Origin: Epiperipatus broadwayi
Taxonomy: Eukaryota > Onychophora > Udeonychophora > Euonychophora > Peripatidae
NCBI GenBank assembly: GCA_028023455.1
Contig: JAQFVV010000036.1
Span: forward strand, 8,936,007-9,000,006
Direction: 5' to 3'
Length of the DNA: 64,000 nt
Shown: positions 37,200-49,660 of the stretch, piece after piece
How positions within the stretch are numbered: the first letter of the stretch is position 1
How the letters are laid out: each line of letters starts with the position of its first letter
The notes under the pieces: generated by a model
What the model was told of the DNA's origin: nothing
Seen by the model: the letters and a program-made list of their open reading frames with translations, nothing else
The model's database searches: none
Program-made: the position numbers and the translations under genes

Positions 37200-40100
37200 A
37201 ATAGTAAACATTGAATGCTTATAATTATTTTCATGCGAATTATATTACTATTGTATATCTTATTATAATATGTGTTTGCCTAAGGTTATTATAAATCATT
37301 GTCTAATTTAATTAAGATTTTAGAAAAGTAGTTTAAACTTTACAATAATAAATATTTAGTTAAAATAAATGATCTTTAAGCTTAATATTTGTCGGTCAAT
37401 TCTTTTACCACTAAATAAAGTAACAGTATATTATATTATCATTTTGATTGAACTAGTTGGAATATCTTAGCTGCTGAATTAGTTAGCTATCATTCAAAGT
37501 GCGTCATTTATCTTTGGGTAGCTGACTGGTGCCCGGAGTTTACTCTGAAACAAAAAAGTGCTTTGAATGTTAGGTATTGAATTCTGCAGCCGAGAAGATC
37601 TGAATCCTTCAAACGTGGTTATAGTTATATATATTTATATATAGCTCTGGCTTGGTCACAGATGCCCTCTGGGCATTATTCTTCTCTGCCTAAGGGGCCA
37701 TGGTGGTACAATATTTAAATTGTCTTGGTGTAGATCTAATATATTAAGAATAAATAATTGTATCATATTCTTGTATAAAAGTTTTACAATATTGTTTTAC
37801 AAGTTATTTTATTAAAGAGTCAAACGTGTAAATAGATTTTGTTTCCTCTTTCAGTGATCTGATAAAACACCACACCCAGTTCAATTCAATATGTATATAT
37901 GTTTGTTACATTTTTTTATTATGAAGCTGCTAAACAACAAATTCCATGTATTTATTTGCCAAAATTTATCCAAATAATTTTATTTTTATTTTCTAAACGT
38001 CAAAACTACTTTCGATTATGCCACCTATATTTTGTCTTTTCTACGAATGTATTCCCAATGTAATTTCTCTTTCAATTCCATAAGCAATTTCTTGGGGACT
38101 GTTTTGTCAATCATTTTAATCCTATTCTTCAACTTCCTAAATCTAGTTCTTGTGTATCTATATCTTCTTTTCTATTTTTAATAATCCAATTCTTTCTGTC
38201 ATGTAACGTTACAATTCAAACCAACGTTATAATAGGTTTTTTTAATTATAACTTTTACTAAATCACAATTATGTTTTATATTCTTATTAAGAGATTTTCT
38301 AGACGCTGCTGCTTTTTATGTTGATACCATTTTTAGAAAACCAACTTCTTAAGTGTTTAATAGTATTAACCTTCGTTATTCCTTTAACCACATTGCATAT
38401 TCATCGTTTCTTATGCTACACAAACTGTTAAACAGTAGCACATTTCCCCATACAAATTTGTCACATGCTAGAAGAAAGAGAGGTATTCTTATCTTATTGT
38501 TAAGTAAAAAGATAAAGAAGATTGCTAGAGTGGAGATGCGCTGCTATCAGATTTTTTATTGATAGAAGAAATATGGTAGAAACTAGTCTGTGGATATTGG
38601 ATAGGTAAACACTGTACAAGAATTATTTTGCACAACTTTTTAGCAATTATTGATTATTAGAGCTGGCACCAAGTGAAACTATTGTGAAGAAAAAAATGCT
38701 ACGGTTCGTTTATTTCTTTCTTATATAATATTTCCTTTAGACTTGTATTTATTTATTTTTATTCTAAACGTTCTACATATCATAAGTTATATTTTAATTT
38801 TTTTAAGCTCATTCTTTATATTTGCAATCACATTTTATGGAAATGCTTTTCTATCTCCATAGTAATTTCATTTTCTCCAAAAAACAATACTTATTTAGCC
38901 ATTCATCTAAATAAATGTTAAGTAAAACAAAGCATGAACGTCATTTTACTTTTATTTCAGGCCCTATATTTTTTTTTGGTAAAAGAATTACTTAATCTTA
39001 AATATTCTTCTATTTATCCTAATACTTTGCTCAATAATCCCCTGGAATACAATTTATACTTTTAAGAATTATTTAATTGTGTTTGTAATATTAACAAATA
39101 TTGATTATTTTTCATTTTTCCATATCTCTGTGTACAAGTTTAACTGCATCTGTAATATTTCTTTATTCTTTACAAACTAAATTAATATTATGATATCATC
39201 ATAACTAACAAAATATATATTTCTACTTAAGAATCTAAACTATGACTTAAATGCTTGTGAAATTAAACTTACTGGCATAGAATCCCCACCCTCTACAGTA
39301 TTGCTTTTTTTATTAAAATAAATTAGAGCTGTAAAGAATTTTTTTTTTTAGAAATCACTTTATCAAAATCAATCGATTATTTCAATCTTTTTATTTTTTT
39401 TTTTGGCTTTCAAAAATTGTAGTATAATTTTCGTTTTTCCAGTTGTTATCTAAGCTTTGTCTTTTACAAATTCTTTTTTTTAATTTTTGGCCAATGAAAA
39501 CGTATTCATTCTAAAGTAAAAACCACTTTCTTTTCTCATATTTTCAATATGTTACTTTTTTATTAATAACTTTTCATTCTCTGATTTGTATTTTATTCCT
39601 ATGACTGTTTTTCTTACTCAAAGTGGTTTATTTTATTATAAATTAAATTATAGTGATTGTTTTTAATATTTTTCTATTTCATTATATTCCTTTCTAATCT
39701 CTTTTTTAGCTTATCTAATATATATCTTATTGCCAATACCTTTATACAAGATTCTATCTACTATTTTTCCAATTCCTTTACTCCAACAAAAAAGCAAAAA
39801 AAGAGAATAGTTTTTGTTTTATGTTGTTTTTCATTTTTAGTACTTTTTACAATTTATTATCTGCAATAAATCTCCATTTAAAGTTCCATTTTCATTCATT
39901 ATACAACAAATTTGTTATATAAAAAATTACTTCACTTCATTCGATTTATTAATAATTCACTATCAATGTTAGTCAGCAATCTATATGTTATTTTTGTCTA
40001 TAATTGCGTCTTTAAATACTGCTTTAAATATTGGGATGACTAACCAAGGTATTTTTCTTTGCAAAAATGGCAATTTACCCTCCTGGTAATACTACTATGA

Positions 40101-40776
40101 ATATATTTATAAATGCACTGTGTAATGTAAAACCTCATAGTTTTAGTTTTCATTGAATGGTCTTTTATTTTTTTTTGGCAAACTTACTTTTGTTTTCAAA
40201 TTCTTATTGGGTTTAGAAAAGGGGGTGTGGAGGAGTAAAAAAGAGATAAGCAGAAACAAAACATGAACCTTTGCTAGATTTACAAAATGTAGATAGATTT
40301 CAAATATTTATTTTTTTTAGTTAAACATTTTAAAAAAATTAGTTGGAAATATTTTCTTCTTCTTGTTTTGTCTTTAGAAATTTCTTTCATCTTTACAAAA
40401 GGGAGAGGGATAGAGAACTATAGTTTGGACTTGGGATTTATACAAATAATACTTTTATGATTAAATTTATAAATTCATCGTGTAATCTAAAATCTCTTCA
40501 GTATAAGTTTTCATTGAAGATTTGTTTGTTATTTGGCAATTTTTTATTTTTTATAAATTCAATGTGAATGAAAAAAAAAACAAGTAAAAAATAAAAAAAG
40601 GAAATACAGAGTTTTATTTTTTATAAATTAAGTATTAATTTTAAAAAGTCAAAGATAAAAAATGAAACATTTTCCTTTCCAATCCTATGTTATACAACAT
40701 ATATTTTTTAACCTAGTTAAAAATTACTTTCAAAATAAACATCGTGCTGTTTTAAAATCTTTTTATTTGAAAAGGA
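37200..40776. other. Long noncoding stretch
   Basis: Very AT-rich with many T-runs. The minus strand at 38000-38500 has broken lysine/arginine-rich reading frames that could be an old retroelement, but I cannot place them. Short open stretches at 38353-38562 and 39657-39869 look like chance. No RNA gene seen. Confidence 0.4.
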
Positions 40777-41915
40777 TCGTCTGATCATCCACACCACTCG
40801 ATGGTGCTGTTTACAAGGCCGTTCATAGATCTTATGGCCTGTAAACTGTTTAAGCACTAAGATGTTGTTGAAATGCACCCTTCACCCAACATCACTAGCA
40901 TGTGAACATTATTAGCGATGAGTTACGACACTCTTTATAGACATTACTCTTGACTATTGTACATCATATGATATGAAGGTTTCTGTAGTTGTAATGACGA
41001 AAAGTATATTAGATCAGATTTTTTTTGGGTTAAATATATTGTAATTTATGTGAATTAGTAAAAATTATAATGAATTCTCAAACACCCCTACTTTCGTTCT
41101 CAGAGGTCACAATTCACTAAATGAGGATTGTAAACCATGATTCACAAAGTTCACGATCAAGTTGCGCACTTTCCGATACATTTTCGAGATCAAAACAGTT
41201 AAATGGCAGATGACCATTCAGCATTGAAGTTTTTAGATTTACCTGCTACAGAAGCAGATGTGTGGCCTTCCTTCAACCAAAAAAATATTTTACCCACTCA
41301 GAAAAACTGTCTTTGTGGTGGTTTAATGAAATTAAGGCATTGTCAAACATCTGAAATGGAATGTCAATCATGTCAATGTCACCAAAAGTATTCCATTCAG
41401 TCAGGGAACATGGTTTGAGGGCTGCCAAATATTTATTATTGGAGCCAGGATGAGCTTACAGTGAAATGTATTGGAGCTGAGTTGGAAATGTGTCAAAATG
41501 CCATAAGGAATATGATGACAATTCTTAGAGAGCTATGTCAAGAAAGCCTTGTTTAAAAGTAAAAAAGCAATTCCAATATATTTGTTTATGAATAAAAACG
41601 TGATAAATGACAAAAAAAAGTTTCTTCAAAAACATGAAAAAAGACAGGAAAAAAAGTTTCTTAAAAAAAAAAAACCCCGGGGAAAAAAAACACTTTGTTT
41701 TAAAAAAAAGACAGAATGTTTTAAAAAGCCAAAAAAGAATTATTTATTTTTAAGAAATATACATAAAACCGGTTAAAAAAAAAAAAAAAAAAAAAAATCA
41801 AACAAATCCAAAAATTAAAAACATAAATGAACAAAATAAAAACAGCCCGGTAAGGTTATATCTATTTGTTTTTCACTAGCAACAGCGCCATCAAGTGGTG
41901 TGGATGATTAGATGA
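40777..41915 (+). mobile_element. Fossil Merlin-type DNA transposon
   Basis: Terminal inverted repeats of about 35 bases: ATCATCCACACCACTCGATGG near the left end (40783-40803) and its near complement on the right (41887-41909). Between them lies the start of an ISXO2/Merlin-like transposase. The total of about 1.1 kb fits a small Merlin element with internal decay and A-rich expansion at 41570-41800. I see no matching target duplication, consistent with age. Confidence 0.55.
41203..41550 (+). pseudogene. Merlin/ISXO2-like transposase N-terminal fragment
   Basis: A 71-codon frame opens with ATG. It shows the usual start of Merlin/IS1016-related transposases: a helix, the phrase ILPTQKNC, then a zinc-ribbon pattern with C-x-C-GG-x-MKLRH and C-x2-C-x-C. 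SIQSGN at its end matches the family's SIR-x-GS segment. The match continues in a shifted frame to about 41550 (Q-x-A-I-x-M-x3-LRELC). The catalytic DDE part is gone, so it cannot be active. Confidence 0.55.
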
Positions 41916-42432
41916 CATATTACAGGTGTTCATTTAAATGTATTATTTTGTCCATTTTTAATATTAAAAAAAATCAAATCAATAAAAAAAAATTTTTTAT
42001 TTTAATCTTTTTGGGGGTTAATTTGTTGTTAAGCCATTCAGTTTATTTTTATTTAAAGTGTTGATTGGATTTGTATTGAATTTAGCTATATCAAAGTCTA
42101 CAAAATAATTCATCTCTCTCTCCCACCTATCTCTTCTCACTTTTTAAAAAGCTAATAAAAAAGAAGAAATTTAAGTTTTTTAAAGCCACAATAATAAAAC
42201 TTCAAAAACAAATCAAAATGTTGTTTGAATTATATAATATTACAAATGCAATTCAACTTTTCTTTTTCCCTCTCCCTCTCATTTTTCCAGAAAACCAATA
42301 AGAAAGAAGAAAATTTGAAAATTTTAAAAACAAAATAATAAGAATTCCAAACCAATTACGGCAATTAAAAGAAGTTGTTTGAAATTCTAAATCAATCAAT
42401 GTTGTTAATCATTGCTAACTATATTATGGATG

Positions 42433-42530
42433 TCAAGCCGAGAGGTCATCGCAGCTGCCTTGCAAGCAAGTAGTTGGTTGCAGACGTTTGTGGGTTCATG
42501 TCCCAGCCGATGCTATGACATATGAAAAAA
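42433..42530 (+). mobile_element. tRNA-like SINE with perfect 16-base target duplication
   Basis: The only plus-strand member seen. AACTATATTATGGATG at 42417-42432 is repeated exactly at 42531-42546. The body between is a short SINE: A-box-like AGCCGAGAGGT, an anticodon-like loop CTTGCAA, B box GGGTTCATGTCCC, then TGCTATGACATATG and an A-tail. At about 98 bases it is little more than a tRNA-like head with a tail. The spacing between boxes suits a type II tRNA. Confidence 0.9.
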
Positions 42531-42546
42531 AACTATATTATGGATG

Positions 42547-43704
42547 ACAAGACACCCAAAGGAACCTTAAAAACTTAGAAATGACCATTTTTAGAAATGC
42601 CAAATAAATACAACGAAAAGCTTGCCCCCCAAAATAGGACCTGTCAGTGAAAATTAATACTAGGAGATTTTGGATACATATTGAACTTACAAATTAAGTC
42701 ATAATATTCTTATTTAATAATTTGCCATTTTTCTTAAGAAATCTTCAAATGATTGATGAGTCATTCCAGTAGTCTTTTGTGATGTCAAAACAGTGTTTAA
42801 CTCGTTAATAAAGGATAAAAATAAAAATGTAGATAGATAACTGTATTTGTACCAATAATATTCAATTATTTCTTTCAATTCTGCCAATATTAATTTGTGA
42901 TCTGAATCGCTCAACACAAAAATGTGTACACACTCTCTTATGGTTTATCCTAATATTCTGATTTAATATAAAACCTAAGTAGCTTTCTTTTTATCTTAGA
43001 GAGTTTTCTGTAATTACATTCTACCAATATGAATTTGAAACTTTTTGCTTATTATTTTTTTCTACTTTTTTTACAAATCTTACTAATATTATTTATTAAG
43101 TGCAAGCAGTTTGTAACGCTGAAACCCTCTAGCATGCGCTTTTAGAATACTTATATGATAGCCAATCAGATGTAATGATGATTTCATAGGGAGCTCTTAA
43201 GTCATCTTAATCAGTATGATATGGTCGTATCTTCTTTACTCTCCTGCAAAATTCCAATCCTTCATAATTGAATACTTGTTAAATTTCTAAATACATTTTT
43301 GTTTATAGCTAATTTATTACATTATATTTTATATAAATTATAAACATAAATTTAAATAGTTATTGTAGTTATCTTTTTATTTAAAATGCATAAAAAGAGA
43401 CAAATTATAAAGAGACACATCAAAGATGTGTGGTTTATAGCATATTCATAATGTGCATAGAATCAGCACTCTAACAATAATTAAATTAGCAAATACTGGA
43501 ATTTAATTACTAAGCACATATTAAGTTTGTATATACAATTGAATGACAATTATTACGCTATGAATACGATATGAAACAATCGAAATTGCATTTGGCAAAA
43601 ACTTTAGAATACTATATCTTCAAAAATTAATATGAATAGCCATCATTGTAAAATCTTATCTTGTATTATATTTTATTGCATATGGAGGATGTATATCTGT
43701 TGAT
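42547..43704. other. Noncoding stretch
   Basis: A 67-codon minus-strand frame (42714-42917) has no recognisable domain. The segment 43142-43200 is a diverged match of 2346-2401. Nothing else seen. Confidence 0.4.
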
Positions 43705-44302
43705 CTGTGACAATTATATATATATATATATTGTAATTATAATAAAAATAATCAATTAAATGGTAATAAACTATTATAAACATTTTTTAAATCTGCAGAA
43801 ATAATTTCGATTAATTTCTTAAACCTGCCTCAATTCTGCCATTAAATTAAAAAAAAAAAGCGGAAGCAAACGACATCAATTTAAATCTCAGAATCTCGAA
43901 TTTTAATGTTAGCAGCTTGTCGATTTATTAAGTGCATTTTATTTCTATTTGTAAAAATTACCTCCTTAATTTTTCTTTTATTATAGTTTCTCTCTTCACG
44001 AAAATTTTTCAGCTTTCAAAATGAACTTTAAATGTATATTTGCATGTTTTTTTCATGATCAAAGAAAACTGAAGGAGATATTAAATCACCATTATTCTTA
44101 CTTTTTACAGGCTTATATAACAATTCATACTCCTTCAATTTTTTCTCAATACTGCACCTACATTCAGCTGTATATGATAGCACACATTCACAAAAAATTG
44201 ATACATGACATTACTTTTCTGCTTGACAGGTATGACATCTTTAGAATTATTGACTAATTTAATAATATTATTTGGAACATAGAATGAAACATTAAACACA
44301 TT

Positions 44303-44344
<42 letters not shown>

Positions 44345-46035
44345 AATGTTTCATATCTATATATATATATATATATATATCCTTAAAAAATTTCACTTGT
44401 GGATTTAAAATAAATGGAATAGATATCCATTGTTTACTATTAATCTTCATTTCCTTTAAATAATTATAATTTTTTTTTTAAATTGACATAAAGTATTGTT
44501 TATTTGTTCCATTTTATAACCAACATCAAGCAATTCCTTAGCAAATATCTCAATATGTTGCAGTTTATCACTTTGGTAACGACATAATTTTTCATTACGA
44601 AAAAAAAAGATCTAAAACTTGCCATCTTATGCACGATTGGTACTTTTGATTTACAATTTATATATTCTCCTTTTTGCAATGGCTTGATTATTAATTTATA
44701 ATTTAATATACTGTTATCTTTTGTAATAATTAAATTCAAATATTTAATATTTTTGTCCTGTTTCTTTTCAATAGTCCATTTCAAGCCATTTAACTTATTT
44801 AATCCATCTACAAGCAAATTTATAGTATTAGTATATTCACAAACAAAAACATCATCCACATATCTTTTGTAAATTTTAATATCTTTAAATGTACACATAT
44901 TTAAAATACCAATCTCATATGTCGACGACACAAAATTGCAAACTTGTGCAACTACAGGCAAACGCATAGGTCAACTTTTAGACATTTTATAATATTGACC
45001 TTCAAAAGTTGCAACAAAATATTATCATAAAATTTTTTTAAAGAATCAACAATAAACTTTATTTACAAATACCTTTACTTTTTAATGTATGTTCAATTAT
45101 TTTTATGGAATTCATTCTGTCATTAGATTCATACATTTCTGTTATATCCAATGAAGCAAAACACCATTGTCATTAATCACTAAATTTTTAATACTATTTA
45201 CTAAGTCAAAAGATGAAGCAATAGTATTTTAACCCAAATCCTAAAAAATCTTATAAAAGCTTACTAATATATTTAGAAGTCTGATACATGAATGAAACAC
45301 CAAAATCTATTATAATTAGCAAAGGATTACCTTCTTTATGTAACTTTATATTTGCAAAAATACGAGGACATGCAGCACAAGAAGGATGTAACATATAATA
45401 TGCATTATTAATTAAAGCTTTATTTTTAGCACTTTTTAAAATATTGTTAATACATTTTATTCTTTGACCATCCATATTATATTCTTCAATCAAAAAGAAA
45501 CCAAGTTTCTTCATTTACTCTTTAACTTTTTCAATATATTGACATTTCTTCATTAAACAGTCATAAACACATTCACAGCTCTTTGTCCTCTTTCAAACAG
45601 ATCATATTATCATTCTTCAATCTCCGTTTAAATTCCGAAATAGCCAATTCCCATGATTTATCATAAGGCATCGTATTAAATTTATTACAATTAATTTTCT
45701 TACTAATATCATCAGCAAAATAATCATTTCCAGGAATCATTTCAATTAATTTTGAACAGCTGCAATTAGTTCCAAATTATAATCATTCCAATTACCATCG
45801 AACGTATAACGTATTTCTGAATTAAATGTATCTTATTATTTGATAAATTAACAAAGTTTAACTCATTATAAGCTTCTGGATACCGCTTATTAAATAAAAA
45901 AAAATCGATTTTTTTCCCGAATTTATTATATAATTTAAGTTCAATTAATTTAAATCCATTTTCACAAACAATTTTATATACGCTCCAAGCACACCATTCA
46001 TTTAAAATTATTAAATGTTCAATTGCATCTTTTGA
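43705..46035 (-). mobile_element. Penelope-like element, minus-strand copy (decayed)
   Basis: Reading the minus strand from about 46030, the parts come in Penelope order. First is an N-terminal region (VCENGFKLIELKLYNKFGKK near 45950), then reverse-transcriptase finger motifs (PRIFANIKLHKEG, about 45370). The palm follows, with LPVVAQVCNF and the catalytic YVDD (44967-44860), then the thumb. Last is a decayed GIY-YIG endonuclease region near 44020-44250. Stops and shifts break it throughout. The longest pieces are 155 codons (44500-44967) and 87 codons (45251-45514). The 3' UTR ends near the TA run at 43710. It abuts a second copy pointing the other way. Confidence 0.8.
44281..44381. repeat. 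TA-centred palindrome formed inside the Penelope copy
   Basis: In the thumb region a TA run of about 34 bases is followed by TAAGAATGTTTCAT, an inverted copy of sequence just to its left (ATGAAACATT and ATTCTTA), and then by a second TA run. The sister element at 46650-46690 has only a short ATATATAT at this place and no inverted copy. The palindrome is therefore a local gain. Confidence 0.8.
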
Positions 46036-47190
46036 CGGTCAATATTATAAAATGTCTAAAGGTCGGCCTATGGGTCTTCCTGTAGTTGCACAAGTTTGCA
46101 ATTTTATGTTGTCTACATATGAGAGTGGTATTTTAAATATGTGCACTTTTAAAGATATTAAAATTTACAAAAGATATGTAGATGATGTTTTTGTTTGTGG
46201 AAATACTAATAGTATAAATTTGCTTGTAGAGGAATTAAATAAGTTGAATGGCTTGAAATGGACTATTGAAAAGGAACAGGACAAAATATTAAATATTTGG
46301 ATTTAATTATTACAAGAGATAACAGTATATTAAATTATAAATTAATAATCAAGCCATTGCAAAAAATGGGATATATAAATTGTAAATCAAAAGTACCAAT
46401 TATGCATAAGATGGCATGTTTTAGATTTTTTTTGTTTCGTAATGAAAAATTATGTCGTTACTAAAGTGATAAACTGAAAATTATTGAGATATTTGCCAAG
46501 AAATTGCTTGATGTTGGTTATAAAATGGAACAAATAAGCAATATTTTATGTCAATTTAAAAAGAGTTGTAATGATTTAAAGGAAATGAAGATTAATAATA
46601 AACAATGGATATCTATTTCATTTATTTCAATTCCACAAGTGAAATTTTTTAAGGATATATATAAAAATGTGTTTAATGTTTCATTCTATGTTCCAAACAA
46701 TATTCATAAATTAGTCAATAATTCTAAGGGTGTCATATCTGTCAAACAGAAAAGTAATGTCATATATCAAATTTTTTGTGACTATATGCTATCATATATA
46801 GGTGAATATAGGTGCAGTATTGAGAAAAGATTGAAGGAGCATGAATTGTTATGTAAGCATGTAAAAAGTAAGAATAATAGTGATTTAATATATCCTTCAG
46901 TTTTCTTTGATCATGAAAACAACATGCAAATATACATTTAAATTTGATTTTGAATATGTGAAAATTCTTCATGAAGAGAGAAACCATAGTAAAAGAAAAA
47001 TTAAGGAGGCAATTATTATAAATAGGAATAAAATGCACTTAATAAATAGACAAGCTGCTAACATTAAATGTACGAGATTCATGGGGTTTGAATTAATGAC
47101 ATTTGCTTCCGCTTTTTTTTTTTGGAATTTAATGGCAGTTGAGGCAGGCTTAAGAAATTAACGGAAAGTACTTCTGCAGATATATATATA
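46036..47190 (+). mobile_element. Penelope-like element, plus-strand copy, 5'-truncated
   Basis: Begins at the palm motif (KGRPMGLPVVAQVCNF), followed by KRYVDDVF. A one-base loss near 46283 breaks the frame. A 145-codon piece (46504-46941) then covers thumb and linker and ends with a GIY-YIG endonuclease: VIYQIFC, YIGEYRC, R and KEH in order. The conserved end continues out of frame to about 47090 (INRQAAN), followed by a 3' UTR ending in CTGCAGATATATA. It matches 43790-45000 in inverse orientation, so the two copies form a large inverted repeat with a loop of about 1 kb. Confidence 0.85.
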
Positions 47191-48360
47191 TATTGAGTGC
47201 CCCGTATATTCCTCTAATACCAAATATACACCATCCCTAATCTGAATCCAAAACCCATGATATTACCGTTATTTATTAATCACTGGGTTAATAAATATTA
47301 AAGCACTAAAATTCACAAACCATTAATTCCAACACACATTTTAAATCCCAGCATAACTATACTGTAAATTCATATCTCAATTAAATTGTAAGACATACAC
47401 ACCAACTAACCGTTAGTAATTATTACCTTGTTAAATGTGTTATAACTCCAACACAATATAACAACACATGGAAAATGAGATCGGATAAAATAATACAATC
47501 AAGAAATGAAAATTAATATTAAAGTAAAGAACTATGAAATAAAATTTTATTGTTATTAACAAATTAATATTCATTAAAAATGACATCAAATATGGACTTA
47601 GTGATAATCACGAACTTGCTTTTTTGAACGACGAGCTTTTTCAAAGAGATATAATTTTTTTTTCTTACCTTCTGAATAGCCTACAAAATTTTCCTAGAGA
47701 ATTCGAATTTCCAATTCGAAAAGAAACATCATCCAATTTTGAGTTGAAATACTAATAAAAACCAATATCTGAATATTCAAGAAAGCGACCACAAGCATAT
47801 AAAATTAAAGTTCGCCAACTTTTTTGCAAGTAAATTCAGATCATTCGAATTTTCCAAAGTGTCTATAATTCTAAGTTATAGATCGCAATAACTAGATTTG
47901 AAGATATCCAAGAATACAAGAAATATTGATATTACTTCACTCAAAATAATTTATCAAAGAAATATACAAATAATGATACAGACAAATACGAATTACTAAG
48001 TGCAAAAGCGACATCGGGGAAAGAAAGTCATTCATGGTTCATGGAGCTATAACTGGTCAGATCTGGGATGGAATTGATCTGGCACTTAACATCTGCGCTA
48101 GGAAACATCAAGACGATTCTTAATGAATTGATCCAACAATTCTCTACTTCAAAGCAGACACTAAAAGGATATAAAAGATAAGTGACCTATTAGATGCTCT
48201 AGAACACTCACAATTTATCATCTATACCTGAAATGGATTAACAAGAATTAGTAGAATGATTCACAAATACATTTTTCCTTATAAACTTCAAGACTAAATC
48301 TAGGTCGACGTCATTAATTTTATTTATTTGTTATGGTTGATATAATTTTTTTGTTCTTAT
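47191..48360. other. Noncoding stretch
   Basis: AT-rich. A patch at 48000-48280 contains broken frames that might be an old LTR-element gag, but no motif is clear. No gene identified. Confidence 0.35.
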
Positions 48361-48369
48361 CTTTTCTTT

Positions 48370-49254
48370 AATATGGAGACTAAAAGGAGAATATAAGTGT
48401 TATTACGAAGGAATCTTGAGACTTTTCTTATTTTCTACAACTTTGCTTGCTAATTCACAGTTATACTTTTTTATATTATTTTCTAATCTTTTCCCCACTA
48501 TTTTAGAGAAATCAAGGCATTCAATCCTTTCTAATGTATCATTTTTGAATATCTTCATATTCCTTCTTTTCATCACAAATTTTCTAGTCCCAGTAGAAAT
48601 TTTATTGGTCAATTGCTGCTTTTTTCTACCAGCTATCTTTGTTGCAGTTTTTAAAAATGTATCAATTATTTTCGTATTAACTTCATTCAAATCTAAATCA
48701 TGTTCAAAATCTACTAATACTTGAATCCGATTTGTAAGTTTTAATTTAAATTTATTAGAGTGTTTCTGAAGATTAGGAATATCAACTGTAAATGTTGTTT
48801 TTCTTAATAATTTTTGTCTGTCTAGTTTTGCATTAACACGTATCTTACATCTGATCTCTTTCTGTGTTAAATTTATTAAGGACGTTACAATCTTGAAATA
48901 TGTATTTTCTGTTAGTCAAAATATAATCAAATTCTGCTATACCTTCATTTGGATGCTTTCATGTCCATTTCCTTTTAACATTTTTCTCAAAAAAAAAAAG
49001 AATTCATAATATATAATTTTTCTTTTCCTGCAAACTCCACAAGTCTATGTCCTCTCTCATTTCTATTACCATAACCAAAAGTAATTACAGCACTTTTCAT
49101 CTTTCATTTGTTTATCAATTCTAGCATTAAAGTCTCCCATAACAATTTTAAAACGTTGTTTATTTTGATTAAAAGCCTTTTGTACATACATATAAAAATA
49201 TTCTATTACTTCATCACTATGAGAAATTGTTGGGGCATAAACCTGAATCATGAT
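48370..49254 (-). mobile_element. LINE endonuclease segment (inverted 5' part)
   Basis: The minus strand carries the middle and end of an apurinic-type endonuclease of an RTE-like LINE. IQVYAPT opens it, then VMGDFNARI (49066-49251). In shifted frames come KRKWTWKHPNEG and EFDYILTNR (about 48900-48980), followed by the linker before the reverse transcriptase (frame 48403-48690). Multiple stops; inactive. It directly adjoins the plus-strand 3' end of the same kind of element. Confidence 0.75.
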
Positions 49255-49480
49255 AATAGATGGAAAATTGAAATCTTAAACTGGATTCCAAGAGATTGTA
49301 AAAAACCCAGAAAGAGACCACATGAGAGATGGATGGATGAAATAAAAAAGTGTACAGGGGTGATGTGGAGAAGACAAACTAAAGATAGGAGAAGGTGGTT
49401 TGGATTTGGAAAGACTTTTATCCCACAGTGGTTTGATAATGATGCTGAAGGAATATTCTTATCTTTATTGTAAGTAAAAA
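49255..49480 (+). mobile_element. LINE C-terminal segment (forward 3' part)
   Basis: The plus-strand frame ending at 49473 shows the hallmark end of RTE-like LINE proteins. A W-IPRD-KKPRKRP segment is followed by RWMDEIKK, then W-RRQTKDRRRW, then FIPQW. Its partner on the left is inverted, and the whole reverse transcriptase core is missing between them. The layout matches a 5' inversion by twin priming. Confidence 0.7.
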
Positions 49481-49660
49481 TAACATATAGTTTACGATGA
49501 GTGCTTGATTGCTTACTAATCCGATCATAATCAGAGAGGAAAGGTAAGATTTTACCTACGTATTAGTGCAAACATTTATATACTTGCACCACATATATTT
49601 TTCTTCGTTTGTTTATTTTAATAATTGTAATTATAAATTTTATTAAACGCACATTATTAT

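Noticed and set aside
38000-38500. Lys/Arg-rich broken minus-strand frames as a retroelement
   Set aside because: No diagnostic motif could be placed; too decayed to name.
44021-44257. 78-codon plus-strand frame, and its relative on the minus strand at 46760-47038
   Set aside because: Both are the antisense strand of the Penelope GIY-YIG region.
48000-48280. Possible gag-like segment
   Set aside because: Several stops and no zinc knuckle or other motif.
48416-48724. 102-codon plus-strand frame
   Set aside because: Antisense of the LINE linker region, which has a better match on the minus strand.
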